NCBI RefSeq assembly: GCF_041647995.1
Contig: NZ_JARRIB010000006.1
Location: 1-64,000 of the forward strand
DNA from: Pyrococcus kukulkanii
Lineage (GTDB): Archaea; Methanobacteriota_B; Thermococci; Thermococcales; Thermococcaceae
Direction of reading: 5' to 3'
DNA: 64,000 nt
Below are positions 44,054 to 53,276 of the stretch, piece by piece. The first letter of the stretch is position 1. Each line of letters begins with the position of its first letter. The position numbers and the translations under genes were made by a program. The notes beneath the pieces are model-generated. The model was not told where the DNA came from, searched no databases, and worked only from the letters and a program-made list of their open reading frames with translations.

Positions 44054-44780
44054 CTATCTCATCCGGAAGCTTCTCGTTCTTTATTCTCTCCTCAATTATC
44101 TTCTTGTCGTAATCAACTTCGACGAACTTTACCCTGAGAGTTTCAGCATCTATCAGGGCGAAGGTTGCCTTGTGCTCCCTCGCCGGTGGGAAGCCAACGC
44201 TTCCGGGGCAGACAACCCTTCCGTACCTCGTCATTGCATCGACCGGATACCTCGGGCTCGCCACTATGAGCATCTCGTACTCCTTGACGGGTCTCATTAT
44301 TGCCTCGTAATAACTCGTTGGCTGATCCGGGAGTACCTCTCCATCGAACGGGTTTATCGGACTACCGTAAACCCCGAATATTTTGTTATCTCCTACCTTG
44401 TCCACGAGGTAAACAGGAAGATCCCTCAGGAACTCCCTTCCCTCATGAGCAAGTTTCTCCCAGGTGTACTTAAGCGAGGCCTTGAGGTGCTTCGGTATCT
44501 CAAGCTTATCTATGTAGTCAGGCCCTTCCGCATGGGGATCGCTCATGGCTATAAGCTGGTCGTACTTACCCCTGATTATCTTCACCCTCTCGCTCTTTGC
44601 AAGGTCTTTGATTGCATCTATAACCTCCCTGGGATATGGGAACAGGCCAACTATGTTGCCCAAGATGTAGTACTTCTCGATCTCGTATCCTTTCTCCTTC
44701 ATCTCTTCTATTTTTCCTAGGGCCGCCGTTAGGGCCGGGAGGTTTCCGGCTATGTTAGCGAGAACAGCCACGTACACCAT
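44022..44780 (-). CDS. Calcineurin-like metallophosphoesterase
   Basis: The 252-aa protein has ANIAGNLPALTAAL where the family usually has a D-x-H at strand 1; the first Asp and His are replaced (AVLANIAGN). Later come YILGNIVG (normally GD), RGKYDQ and ASPRYP. The fold is that of YfcE/MJ0936-like phosphoesterases, but the metal ligands Asp/His are missing in the first two motifs. This copy may thus be a non-catalytic relative. A CPGSVGFPP segment typical of the family remains. Confidence 0.75.
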   Translation of the reverse strand: MVYVAVLANIAGNLPALTAALGKIEEMKEKGYEIEKYYILGNIVGLFPYPREVIDAIKDLAKSERVKIIRGKYDQLIAMSDPHAEGPDYIDKLEIPKHLKASLKYTWEKLAHEGREFLRDLPVYLVDKVGDNKIFGVYGSPINPFDGEVLPDQPTSYYEAIMRPVKEYEMLIVASPRYPVDAMTRYGRVVCPGSVGFPPAREHKATFALIDAETLRVKFVEVDYDKKIIEERIKNEKLPDEIVRILYHGGKA

Positions 44781-44835
44781 CTTACCACCCCCCAGAACTT
44801 TTCTTTACCCAAATTAACTAAAATCTTTGAGGTAT

Positions 44836-47457
44836 TTAAACCTTTTGATTAAGAACCTTCCCCCATATTTTGATCGCCATCCACTTGTCCAGGAATTCGT
44901 TAAAGGTTCCGCACTTGGGAGAGTATATACAGGCAGGACATCCATCTTTGCAGGGACACTTGGCTATATGCTCCCTACTCCTCACCATTAGCTTTTCAAT
45001 GTTCTCGTAGATCGGCCCTATTATTCCAGAACCTCCCTCGTTTCCATCGTAGATGAACACCACTGGAAGCCCGTGATAGTCGTCGTAGCTGTAGCCACCG
45101 AGCTCCCTCGAGTCAACGTGCGTTACGACCGGAGATATCTTTATCAGGTTGTGCTCTATCGCGTGGAGGCCCGAGCCTATTCCGTCCTTGCTATCTATCA
45201 TCTTCTTTACGGCGAAGACGAATTCTGGATCTGCTATCCCAGAATCCTTTGAGTGCTTGGCTATTATGCTCCTTATATAATGGGTAGTTGCACCCAAGAG
45301 CGTTGGGAAGAGCATTTTCCTCGATAGCCTGTTGTAGAGGAACATAGCTAATTCGGGATCAACTTCCGAGGCCTTTGCGAAGAACTCCCTGAACTCCTCC
45401 CCAGGAATTGACTCTATCTCCTTGGGGAACACGAGCCAGATTCCCTCGGTTTCGAACTCCCTAACGTAGGGAGAATCAAAGGTCACCCTCGCGAACTTCC
45501 ACCAGTCCTCGAAGTAGGTAACGGAGTACTCGACTTCTCCCCTCAGTATACCTTCCTCCCTCAGCTTCTCGAGCCTCTCTACATGTCTCTCAACGTCCCT
45601 CCCCTTGACGGCGTAGCCGGTGTACTCGTGCCTAACCCTAAGCCTCCCCATGAACACCTTAACGGGCCCTACAGACTTCTCCCTGTAGGTTTCAAGGACA
45701 TCTATGCTTTCAGTCTTGCTTACATTTGTCTCGAGATCTTCCTGCATAGGGATCTCGCGGGCAAAGACGAAGTGGAACTTCTCCCTCCTCAACTTATCAA
45801 CGGCCATGTAGAGCCTGCCCCTCGAAGGGTAAATCATCCCTGGGAGGAGACTCCTGTGGAACTCGAGCTCGTCAACCTCCTCCACGATCATCTTTCTCTT
45901 CTTTAGGTAGTTTATGAACCTGAGAAGTTCCGCTCCACTCCTCCTCATAAGTCCGGCCCTAACCCAGGCCTCGTCCAAGACCAAGAAGAAGCTCTCATCG
46001 CTCGTCGTCCTTATCGATGAGTAGTTAGCCGGCTTCCTTATCCTGACCTCATCCTTCCCCGTTATCGGGTTCTTCTGAACCTCAACTGCCCCCTCGCTCC
46101 TGAGTTCCTCTAAAGCCCTAAGCCAGTAATCGGGGATTTCTTCAACTCCAATGACGCCGAGCTCGGCAAGAAGATAGTGAAGGTGCTTCTTGGCTATTCT
46201 CTGGTTGTTCAGATTTACCGGAATCCTCTCAACGAGCCCCTTCTCTATCCCCTCCACGAGCTCGTCGAAGTGCTCCTTGTAGTAGTAGTCGAGGCCGTTC
46301 CTCCTCAGTATTATTGAATTTATCGCTATCCTGTTAGGATCCCTCCCTGCCCTTCCAAACCTCTGAATTAAGGAGAATAAACCATCTGACGGGATTCCAT
46401 AGTTTATCACGGCATCAAGATCGCCTATATCTATCCCAAGCTCAAGGGCATTAGTGGTTAAGAGAACCTTGAGGTGACCCTCCTTGAAGTCCCTCTCTAT
46501 CATCCACCTCTCTTCCTTGGTTAAAGTGCCCTTATAGGTGGTTATGCTACTAAATACATCAGAGAAGAGAAACATCCTCATTATCCTCTCAGTTCCCCTC
46601 CTTGAGTCAAAGAAGACTAGGGTTTTGATGCCTTCCCTCACCAGCCTTTCAACTATCTGCCTTATTAATTGTTCACCTGTGAATCTTCTAGGCTCGAACA
46701 TCACTATGTACCTCTTTGGACTCGGACTTCCAGATTTAGTTACCTCCTCGAAATCTACACCAAAGAAGTCCCTAGCGAACTCTCCTGGGTTCCTAAGGGT
46801 TGCAGATAAGGCCAGAATTTGGGGGTTTGACCTTAACCGTTTGAGCCTGAAGAACAGCCTTCTGAAGACGAAGGCCACGTTCGTTCCAAAAACTCCCCTG
46901 TACACGTGTAGTTCATCAACGACCAAGAGTTTGAGGTTCTTGAGCAACCACCTGTACTCTATCCACCTCGGCAGGATGTTGTGATGGAGCATGTCCGGTG
47001 TCGTGAAGATGATGTTGGGCTTCTCTTTTAGTATCTTCCTTCTCTCACCCCACTCTACATCTCCAGTTAGTATTTCAGCTTTCACGGACCTCCCAGATAC
47101 CTCTTTAAAGATAGCGTTTTCCTGCCTAAACTTCTCCATCTGGTTGTTTATCAAGGCTCGGGTTGGATATATCAGGAGAAAGGTTGAGGAAGGATCCTCG
47201 AGAAACTGATCAAAGATAAAGAGCCTGAATATCTCACTTTTCCCGCTCGCGGTTGGGGTTGAAACCACAACATTTTTCCCAGCGTAAAGCTTTTTGAGGG
47301 CTTCCACTTGGTGAGAGTAAAGCCTAAACCCTAACCTCCCAACTAACTCATTTACCTCTTTATGCCTGAACTTGAACTCCCCGTACTCACCAAAGCGGGG
47401 AGGAATCTCGTGGACGTGGACTATCTCGCTCTCTAAGCCCTTGAACACTTCTATCAT
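44836..47457 (-). CDS. DEAD/DEAH helicase with DUF1998 (Hrq1/MrfA-like)
   Basis: The 873-aa SF2 helicase has Walker A TPTASGKSE, motif II VVDELHVYRG, motif III LSATLRN, motif VI QRFGRAGRD and a C-terminal DUF1998 part. The latter ends in CPCKDGCPACIYSPKCG, four cysteines that bind zinc. MrfA/Hrq1 proteins act in DNA crosslink repair with 3'-5' polarity. The start ATG 47457 overlaps the stop of the MBL-fold gene. Confidence 0.93.
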   Translation of the reverse strand: MIEVFKGLESEIVHVHEIPPRFGEYGEFKFRHKEVNELVGRLGFRLYSHQVEALKKLYAGKNVVVSTPTASGKSEIFRLFIFDQFLEDPSSTFLLIYPTRALINNQMEKFRQENAIFKEVSGRSVKAEILTGDVEWGERRKILKEKPNIIFTTPDMLHHNILPRWIEYRWLLKNLKLLVVDELHVYRGVFGTNVAFVFRRLFFRLKRLRSNPQILALSATLRNPGEFARDFFGVDFEEVTKSGSPSPKRYIVMFEPRRFTGEQLIRQIVERLVREGIKTLVFFDSRRGTERIMRMFLFSDVFSSITTYKGTLTKEERWMIERDFKEGHLKVLLTTNALELGIDIGDLDAVINYGIPSDGLFSLIQRFGRAGRDPNRIAINSIILRRNGLDYYYKEHFDELVEGIEKGLVERIPVNLNNQRIAKKHLHYLLAELGVIGVEEIPDYWLRALEELRSEGAVEVQKNPITGKDEVRIRKPANYSSIRTTSDESFFLVLDEAWVRAGLMRRSGAELLRFINYLKKRKMIVEEVDELEFHRSLLPGMIYPSRGRLYMAVDKLRREKFHFVFAREIPMQEDLETNVSKTESIDVLETYREKSVGPVKVFMGRLRVRHEYTGYAVKGRDVERHVERLEKLREEGILRGEVEYSVTYFEDWWKFARVTFDSPYVREFETEGIWLVFPKEIESIPGEEFREFFAKASEVDPELAMFLYNRLSRKMLFPTLLGATTHYIRSIIAKHSKDSGIADPEFVFAVKKMIDSKDGIGSGLHAIEHNLIKISPVVTHVDSRELGGYSYDDYHGLPVVFIYDGNEGGSGIIGPIYENIEKLMVRSREHIAKCPCKDGCPACIYSPKCGTFNEFLDKWMAIKIWGKVLNQKV

Positions 47458-48377
47458 TTCAGCTCCTTCAGGAATTTTTGAACGCCCTTAGGCAATTCAA
47501 CATCTTCTCCCTTTTCAAGCTTATGCAACTCCTTTCTATAGGCCTCAAGGGGAGCGCTTTCCTTCCCCATGAACTCTGCGAAGGTTAGCGGCCTCTTATC
47601 GAGCTCTTCGAAGAACTTTTCGTAACTTTTATCCCTAACCACATGGTGGTCTATTATCAGCTCAGCGTTCGTCTCGGCTATTATCCTGTTTATGTTTCTA
47701 ATTCCTATGTCCCTCACATTGCCCACCCTGTGCGTTAGGTACGTTGGAGGACCTCCCGCGAATATTACATCAGGGTTCTTCTCGATTATCCAATCGATGG
47801 CCTTATCGTTTATAAGCTGGGTATCGCTCGCGTGCAGAACTGACTTTCTCCCGTCATCCACTAGAGTCATCAGCACGAATCCGAGCTTTGAGCCTTCCCT
47901 TCCATGAGGCACCGGAGGTGAGAATTCTATGGTAAAGTTGCCAAAGTCAAAGGTCCTTGAGTCGGCGAACTCTGTCTTCTTTGCTATCGGATTGACGTTC
48001 TTCAGGAACTCGTGGGCCCTTTTCCTTTGACTGTTGTTTATGTTTTCGGTTGGATGCTTTATTAGCAGAATCTTCCCAGTATAGATTTCCTTGGCTTTTT
48101 CAACGGATGAGCTCTCGTAGAGACCCTCAAAGAAGGGAGTGTGATGGTCGTAGTGGTAGTGAGAAATCGTCACGACTTCGGCTTTTTTTGCGTACTCCTG
48201 AATCTTCTCTCTAGCTAATGCCAAGGCCTTCATCTCGGAATTTGCTGGAGGAAGGGAGTACCTCTTTGGCCCTAGGGCAACCCCAGGATCTATTAGAATT
48301 CCAATCTTACCTATCTTGAGGTACAGAGCAAGGCTTCTAACGCCAAGGCTCTCCGATGCTAGAGGAATTATCCTCAT
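47454..48377 (-). CDS. MBL-fold hydrolase, UPF0282-like
   Basis: The 307-aa metallo-beta-lactamase-fold protein carries ISHYHYDHHTPF (HxHxDH), VLHASDTQL and LIIDHHVVRD. These match the archaeal UPF0282 family, of unknown substrate. It is upstream of and overlaps the helicase gene by 4 bases (ATGA), so a joint role in nucleic-acid processing is plausible, though inferred. Confidence 0.85.
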   Translation of the reverse strand: MRIIPLASESLGVRSLALYLKIGKIGILIDPGVALGPKRYSLPPANSEMKALALAREKIQEYAKKAEVVTISHYHYDHHTPFFEGLYESSSVEKAKEIYTGKILLIKHPTENINNSQRKRAHEFLKNVNPIAKKTEFADSRTFDFGNFTIEFSPPVPHGREGSKLGFVLMTLVDDGRKSVLHASDTQLINDKAIDWIIEKNPDVIFAGGPPTYLTHRVGNVRDIGIRNINRIIAETNAELIIDHHVVRDKSYEKFFEELDKRPLTFAEFMGKESAPLEAYRKELHKLEKGEDVELPKGVQKFLKELK

Positions 48378-48422
48378 ACTTTACCCTCCCGCCAGAATAA
48401 GACCAGAAGAACAGGATTATGG

Positions 48423-48500
48423 TGGTCCCGCGGCCCGGATTTGAACCGGGGACCTGCGGATCTACAGTCCGCCGCCACTACCAGGCTAGGCTACCGCGGG
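48423..48500 (-). tRNA. tRNA-Tyr (GUA)
   Basis: The minus strand folds into a standard cloverleaf. The acceptor is CCCGCGG/CCGCGGG with C1-G72, an archaeal tRNA-Tyr trait. The anticodon loop is CTGTAGA (anticodon GTA), the T-arm CCCGGTTCAAATCCGGG, the discriminator A and CCA is encoded. No intron is seen. No partial copy that would mark an attachment site occurs in the window. Confidence 0.97.
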
Positions 48501-48591
48501 ACCCTACTGTAAGCCCCAAATTGATCTCACCAAAAGTAGGTTTATAAACTTTTCGCGGAGCGACTTATAAACCTAGCTGAGAACTAGATTT

Positions 48592-49047
48592 ATGCAGTGC
48601 CCTTTCTGCACTCCAGAACCAAGGAATCTCCTATACGAGGACGAGCTAATAAGGATACTCGTTGACAGCTATCCCGCGAACAGGGGACACTTGCTGGTAG
48701 TTCCAAGAAGGCACGTTACAAGAGTTGAGGATTTGACCTGGGAAGAAAAGCTTGCGATAATGAGGGGAATAGAGAAGGCCATGGATGCCCTAAAGAAAGT
48801 CCTCTTACCAGACGGCTTCAACGTGGGAATAAACATTGGAAGGGCCGCAGGTCAAACCGTTGAGCACTTGCACGTTCACGTGATCCCAAGGTACAAGGAT
48901 GACTGCAACTTTCCAAGGGGAGGTGTCCGGAAGGCCGTGCTTGACATCGAGGACGAAAACTTATCAAACAGGGAGAAGTGGATAAGGAACAGGCTCAGCG
49001 AGCAGGAGGTAGAAAGGCTGAGGGTGGCGATTAATGGATCTAAATAA
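48592..49047 (+). CDS. HIT-family nucleotide hydrolase
   Basis: The 151-aa protein has CPFCTPEPR at the start (a zinc-type HIT N-terminus), then the histidine triad HLHVHVIPR (about 86-94). HIT proteins hydrolyse nucleoside phosphoramidates or dinucleoside polyphosphates. The last 14 bases overlap the next gene on the same strand. Confidence 0.92.
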   Translation: MQCPFCTPEPRNLLYEDELIRILVDSYPANRGHLLVVPRRHVTRVEDLTWEEKLAIMRGIEKAMDALKKVLLPDGFNVGINIGRAAGQTVEHLHVHVIPRYKDDCNFPRGGVRKAVLDIEDENLSNREKWIRNRLSEQEVERLRVAINGSK

Positions 49048-50005
49048 AATAGTGCTTGGCGTTGTGGTTGTAATAATAGTGTACCTTGCAATACTTACGA
49101 TTGCCCCCTTCTTTTCGGCATTATTCTTTGCGTTTGTAACAGCCTACGCCCTCGAACCACTGCACGATAGACTATCCAAGAAGATCGGAGTTAGAAAGTC
49201 TGCTACCGCTATCACCCTGCTAATTCTCATGATGGCACTTGGAACCCTGCTCCTCCTCGTGTACACCCTAACTCCAGTAGTTGATCAGGCTTACGTATAC
49301 CTCTCGGACATTGAGAGGTTAATAAGAACTGTTCAGCTTCCCATAGGATCAATTGATGAGCTCATAACTCAGGCAATAGAGAAGGGCAAGGAAAACCTTG
49401 CAAGCCTCACGTTCTCGATACCAAAGTACCTCCTTCAGACCGTGGTTTATCTGGCCTTCGTATACTTCTTCCTGATAAAGAGGAACGCAATTCGTGAGCT
49501 ATTGGTGTTTGAAGATGAAAGGCTTAACAGGATAATTAAGCGAGGAGAATTAACACTTCAGGCTCTAATAAGGGCGTGGCTCTTACTTAACATAGCAAAG
49601 GGCTTTCTCATGACTCTCGGCTTCATAATCTTCAGAGTTTCAAACCTACCAACCGCAATACTTGCTGGGATACTTACGGTACTCTTCTCCTTTGTCCCCC
49701 TGTTTGAGGGCTGGATGATTTGGGTAGCAGGGAGCTTATACCTCCTTATCCATGACCATATAATTTCAGCCTTAGGCCTAGCAGTTTATGGCGCTCTCTT
49801 AGTCTCTCCAACACCCGACTTCACGATAAGGCCAAAGTTAGTTGCTAGGGAAGCAAAGTTCGATGAGACAATAGTTTTAATCGGGATGATAGGGGGAACT
49901 TGGAGCCTTGGACTTAAAGGGCTTATCATAGGGCCGATAGTCCTAAATGTAGCTATAGAAATGCTGAAAGAATGGAAAAAGATTACAAGCTCTCCAAAAT
50001 CTTAA
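49034..50005 (+). CDS. AI-2E family membrane protein
   Basis: The 323-aa protein has some eight hydrophobic segments, with the family-typical long N-terminal helices and an ending GLIIGPIVLNVAIEML. Members export small molecules or act as Na+/H+ antiporters; the substrate cannot be inferred. It overlaps the HIT gene at its start and the nicotinamidase gene (opposite strand) at its end. Confidence 0.85.
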   Translation: MDLNKIVLGVVVVIIVYLAILTIAPFFSALFFAFVTAYALEPLHDRLSKKIGVRKSATAITLLILMMALGTLLLLVYTLTPVVDQAYVYLSDIERLIRTVQLPIGSIDELITQAIEKGKENLASLTFSIPKYLLQTVVYLAFVYFFLIKRNAIRELLVFEDERLNRIIKRGELTLQALIRAWLLLNIAKGFLMTLGFIIFRVSNLPTAILAGILTVLFSFVPLFEGWMIWVAGSLYLLIHDHIISALGLAVYGALLVSPTPDFTIRPKLVAREAKFDETIVLIGMIGGTWSLGLKGLIIGPIVLNVAIEMLKEWKKITSSPKS

Positions 50006-50528
50006 TTCCTTCCTTCTCCATTTCCTTCAGGGCCTCCTTCTCGCCCTCAGGGGTTATCCCTTTAACGGCATCCTTGAGCAGGTAGACCTCAAAACCATGC
50101 TTTAACGCGTCTAAGGCAGTGGCCCTTACGCAGTACTCCGTGGCAACCCCACAGATGTAAACTTTCTTCACACCTTTTTCCCTAAGTATCTCCGCTAAGT
50201 TAGTTCCTTCAAATCCCGAGTAAGCTTCCTTCTCGGGATCGGTAGCCTTTGAGATTATTACGGCATCCTCAGGTAAATCAACTACAAACTCAGCTCCTGG
50301 GGTGTTCTGAACGCAGTGCTTGGGCCAGGGGCCTCCTCTCTCCTTAAAGCTGATATGATCTTCAGGGTGCCAGTCCCTCGTCGCAACTATAAGTGCCCCC
50401 TTCTCTCTGAACCTCTTTATGTACTCGTTCACCTTTGGTATTATCTTGTCTCCCTCGGGCACCGGTAAAGCACCTCCAGGCATGAAGTCCCTCTGCATGT
50501 CAACAATTATGAGGGCCTCTTCAGGCAT
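49983..50528 (-). CDS. Nicotinamidase (isochorismatase fold)
   Basis: From ATG 50528 the 181-aa protein matches archaeal nicotinamidases: ALIIVDMQRDFMPGG (Asp10), TRDWHPEDH with the metal ligands, and GVATEYCVRATALDA with the catalytic cysteine. It turns nicotinamide into nicotinate for NAD salvage. An NAD kinase gene lies 1.3 kb away. The upstream ATG at 50546 is less likely. Confidence 0.95.
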   Translation of the reverse strand: MPEEALIIVDMQRDFMPGGALPVPEGDKIIPKVNEYIKRFREKGALIVATRDWHPEDHISFKERGGPWPKHCVQNTPGAEFVVDLPEDAVIISKATDPEKEAYSGFEGTNLAEILREKGVKKVYICGVATEYCVRATALDALKHGFEVYLLKDAVKGITPEGEKEALKEMEKEGIKILESL

Positions 50529-50582
50529 GCTGATCACCATATACAAATAAACTCAGGGAAAAGTTAAGGTTTTGGTTGACGA

Positions 50583-50770
50583 TCTGACCTCCTCTCCTTT
50601 GCGGGGGTTCCCACGGGGAACACCCTCCACACGGTCGCCCATGGTTCATTAGGCAGGTGGGCGTCACCGGGCACGGCCAGGATACCCTCTAAAGGAGGAA
50701 TAAAAATAGAATCTAAAACTTTGCTTTCCTCCCCCCTAAAGGCTTCCAGCCCGCAAAGGAGGTGACCTTT
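50583..50770. ncRNA. GC-rich structured element sharing an IS200/IS605 end motif
   Basis: TCCTTTGCGGG (50595-50605) pairs perfectly with CCCGCAAAGGA (50750-50760) across 144 bases. Inside are GTTCCC-acg-GGGAAC and GCCCA...TGGGC stems and CCTCC/GGAGG. The left edge TCTGACCTCCTC (50584-50595) is the same 12-mer, in reverse, as the tail GAGGAGGTCAGA of the IS end at 32.0 kb. So this is either a stable ncRNA or a small non-autonomous IS-derived element. Strand unknown. Confidence 0.45.
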
Positions 50771-50814
50771 AAACTGGCATCAACTTTTTAATTCCGCTTA
50801 AAGACCTTTACCCT

Positions 50815-51778
50815 ATGAGGGAAGTTAAGGTATCTATTTTTGGGTTCGGTACCGTCGGCAGAGCTTTAGTCGAGATGATATCCGAGAAGCCAAGAGTTGC
50901 TGGCGTTGAAATAAGGGTAGAGTCAATAACGGACAGGAGCGGAACAGTCTGGGGCGACTTCGACCCTCTCGAGGCTAAGGAGGTCAAGGAGAATACTGGA
51001 AGAATAAGCGCCCTCGGAGACTATGATGTTTACTCTTTCAAGCCCCAGGAATTAGTAGAGGAGATTAAGCCTGACATACTCGTCGACGTGAGTAGCTGGG
51101 ATGGAGCGCTCAGCATGTACGAGGTGGCTCTAAGGGAGGGAGTTAGCGTCGTTACAAGCAACAAAACCCCCAATAGCTGAGCACTATGACAAGCTTAGAG
51201 AGCTCGCTGAAGAGTCAAAAGCGGGAATATACTTCGAGTCAACAGTAATGGCTGGAACGCCGATAATAGGCCTACTGAGGGAAAACCTCCTGGGAGAGAA
51301 TATCGAGGAGATACTGGCCGTTCTCAATGCAAGCACAACCTTCATACTTACAAGAATGGAGAGCGGTAAAAGCTTTGATGAGGCATTTAAAGAGGCAAAG
51401 TCCCTAGGAATTCTTGAGGAGGATCCATCAAAGGATATAGATGGAATCGACGCATTTTACAAAGCAAAAATCCTCCACTGGGTCGCCTACGGAGAACCTC
51501 CCGAGAAAACCGAGAGGATCGGAATAAGGGAAGTTAAAGATGCCAAGAACGTGAGGCTAGTCGCTAAAGTTTCAAAGGGCAAAATAAGCGTTAAGCCCAG
51601 GAAACTCGAAGAAAATAGCCCCTTACTTGTCTCCGGGATATACAATGCGGCAATAATAAGGACGAACAATCTGGGAGAGCTTGTCCTTAAGGGAAAGGGC
51701 GGTGGAGGAAGGGTCACTGCTAGTGGGGTATTCACGGACATAGTAAAAGCTGCCTTGAAGTTCCCAAGTCCCCGCTAG
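50815..51778 (+). pseudogene. hom: Homoserine dehydrogenase interrupted by a one-base frameshift
   Basis: The first frame (to 51180) holds the NAD(P)-binding start IFGFGTVGRALVEM and ends in VVTSNKTPNS. The proper continuation is one base off and reads KPPIAEHYDKLRELAEES, ESTVMAGTPIIG, then SKDIDGIDAFYKAKILHWVA with catalytic Asp/Lys residues. The shift sits in AACAAAACCCCCAAT (about 51159-51173), a double homopolymer. Removing one A restores about 320 aa, the normal archaeal length. It is either a sequencing error or a recent loss that would block threonine/methionine synthesis from aspartate. Confidence 0.85.
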
Positions 51779-52608
51779 TGTCTTTCCTTTATTCTCATTG
51801 TGTACTTAGGGTAAATCTCCCTCGTGAACCTCACGAACTTCGTCTTCCTTGGGCTTTTCTTGATGCTTATCTCAACGTCGGGAGGAAGGTACTCGTAGTA
51901 CTGGCCATCTATGGCCATTACTATCTCCCTGTCTGTTATTAACCTTACATCAACTTTCGAATCCCCAGGGACTACCATTGGAACCGAGGTTTTGGGAAGG
52001 GGAAGAAGGGGAACTATGATTATCGTGTCAAGCCTTGGATCAACGAAAGGTCCGCCAGCGGACATGGCATAGCCCGTGGAGCCGGTAGGTGTAGAAACGA
52101 CCAATCCGTCAGCCCTCACCTCATCCGCAAGTCCCCCATCTATGTAATAGCGAAGATGAATTATTTTCCCAGGAACACCCGTGAGTATTGCAACTTCATT
52201 TAGGGCATCTGGAACCTTATTCTCTCCGTTTATGTACGTTCTAAGCTTTATCCTCTCATCAATGTAGTAATCACCTTCAAGTATCCTGTTTATAGCAAAG
52301 AAAGTCTCCGAAGGTTCAACTTCTGTTAGAAAGCCAAGAGTGCCCATATTTATGCTCAAAATTGGGATATCCTTCTTGGTCTTGTGCTCTATCCTCAGAA
52401 TTGTCCCATCCCCACCTATCGCTATTATGAAGTCAACATCAAACTCCTCAAGAGGTATAGCGTCCTCTTCCTTGAAATGGGGGAATTTCTCATAGGTTTC
52501 AAAGTCAACCACGACTTCATAACCGCTAACCTTGAGAAAATCATACACCCTGTAAGCGAGCTTCAGGGCCTCTTCCTTGTCCCTCCTAGCAACTATCCCA
52601 AACTTCAT
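51775..52608 (-). CDS. nadK: NAD kinase
   Basis: From ATG 52608 the 277-aa enzyme shows [10 protein letters not shown] (Asp of GGDGT), the NE motif in DALNEVAIL and [14 protein letters not shown], the signature of NAD/polyphosphate kinases. It makes NADP from NAD. It converges on hom with a 4-base overlap. Confidence 0.95.
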   Translation of the reverse strand: MKFGIVARRDKEEALKLAYRVYDFLKVSGYEVVVDFETYEKFPHFKEEDAIPLEEFDVDFIIAIGGDGTILRIEHKTKKDIPILSINMGTLGFLTEVEPSETFFAINRILEGDYYIDERIKLRTYINGENKVPDALNEVAILTGVPGKIIHLRYYIDGGLADEVRADGLVVSTPTGSTGYAMSAGGPFVDPRLDTIIIVPLLPLPKTSVPMVVPGDSKVDVRLITDREIVMAIDGQYYEYLPPDVEISIKKSPRKTKFVRFTREIYPKYTMRIKERH

Positions 52609-52655
52609 AGAAATCAAAAGTTTTCCGAGATTTGCATTTTTAACTTTAGTGTCTA

Positions 52656-53276
52656 TCAGTTGGAATAAACTACAACAAACTCCACGTTGCTGAGGAAAAT
52701 TACCACGAGACCTATTAGTCCAACTTTCAATGCAATTGAAACTATCCTGGGGTAGGGCCTTGGGAAGTCATGGGTTGAAACCATAACCGTCCCTTCGTCC
52801 CAGACTAGAGCGTCCTTGGGCATTCCCATTAGGGTCAGTGCAACCATTATATCCCCAACTAAGCCCGCGGTATTAAGCACAAATAGGAAGGCCCAGAAAA
52901 ATGAAGTGAATAGCTTGGCCAAAATCAGGAAGATGGGGGATAGAAGAGCAGGAGCGAGGCTAACTTTGATATAGTCTCCGGCCTTAACCTTCGTATCCGT
53001 TGCTATGTACGGAGCTATATCGATTTTCGTCACCGTCGTTATCCCAAACTTAACATTAGCCCCAAGGAGCTTGAGAGCCAAGGCATGCATACCCTCATGG
53101 AGAATAATCATGACAACGATTGGGAAGATAATGTGCCTAAGGAAGTCTAAGGTGGAGTAAATATGAACGCTGACATCACCAACAACAAGCTGAGCTAACT
53201 TTGCAGCTACGAAAAAGAGAAGGAGGTACAGGGAAACAATGTCCCATGTGTACTCCTTTAAGCTGAACTTCTCCAT
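52656..53276 (-). CDS. DUF3267-like membrane zincin
   Basis: The 206-aa membrane protein carries [15 protein letters not shown] (HExxH, about 60-75) in the middle of four to five hydrophobic segments, the pattern of DUF3267 putative metalloproteases. ATG 53276 overlaps the idsA stop (TGATG), so it is translated after it. The substrate is unknown. Confidence 0.75.
   Translation of the reverse strand: MEKFSLKEYTWDIVSLYLLLFFVAAKLAQLVVGDVSVHIYSTLDFLRHIIFPIVVMIILHEGMHALALKLLGANVKFGITTVTKIDIAPYIATDTKVKAGDYIKVSLAPALLSPIFLILAKLFTSFFWAFLFVLNTAGLVGDIMVALTLMGMPKDALVWDEGTVMVSTHDFPRPYPRIVSIALKVGLIGLVVIFLSNVEFVVVYSN

Noticed and set aside
48423-48500. tRNA-Tyr as the integration site of the island
   Set aside because: The tRNA is in the core region far from the islands and I found no repeat of its 3' end at the island borders.
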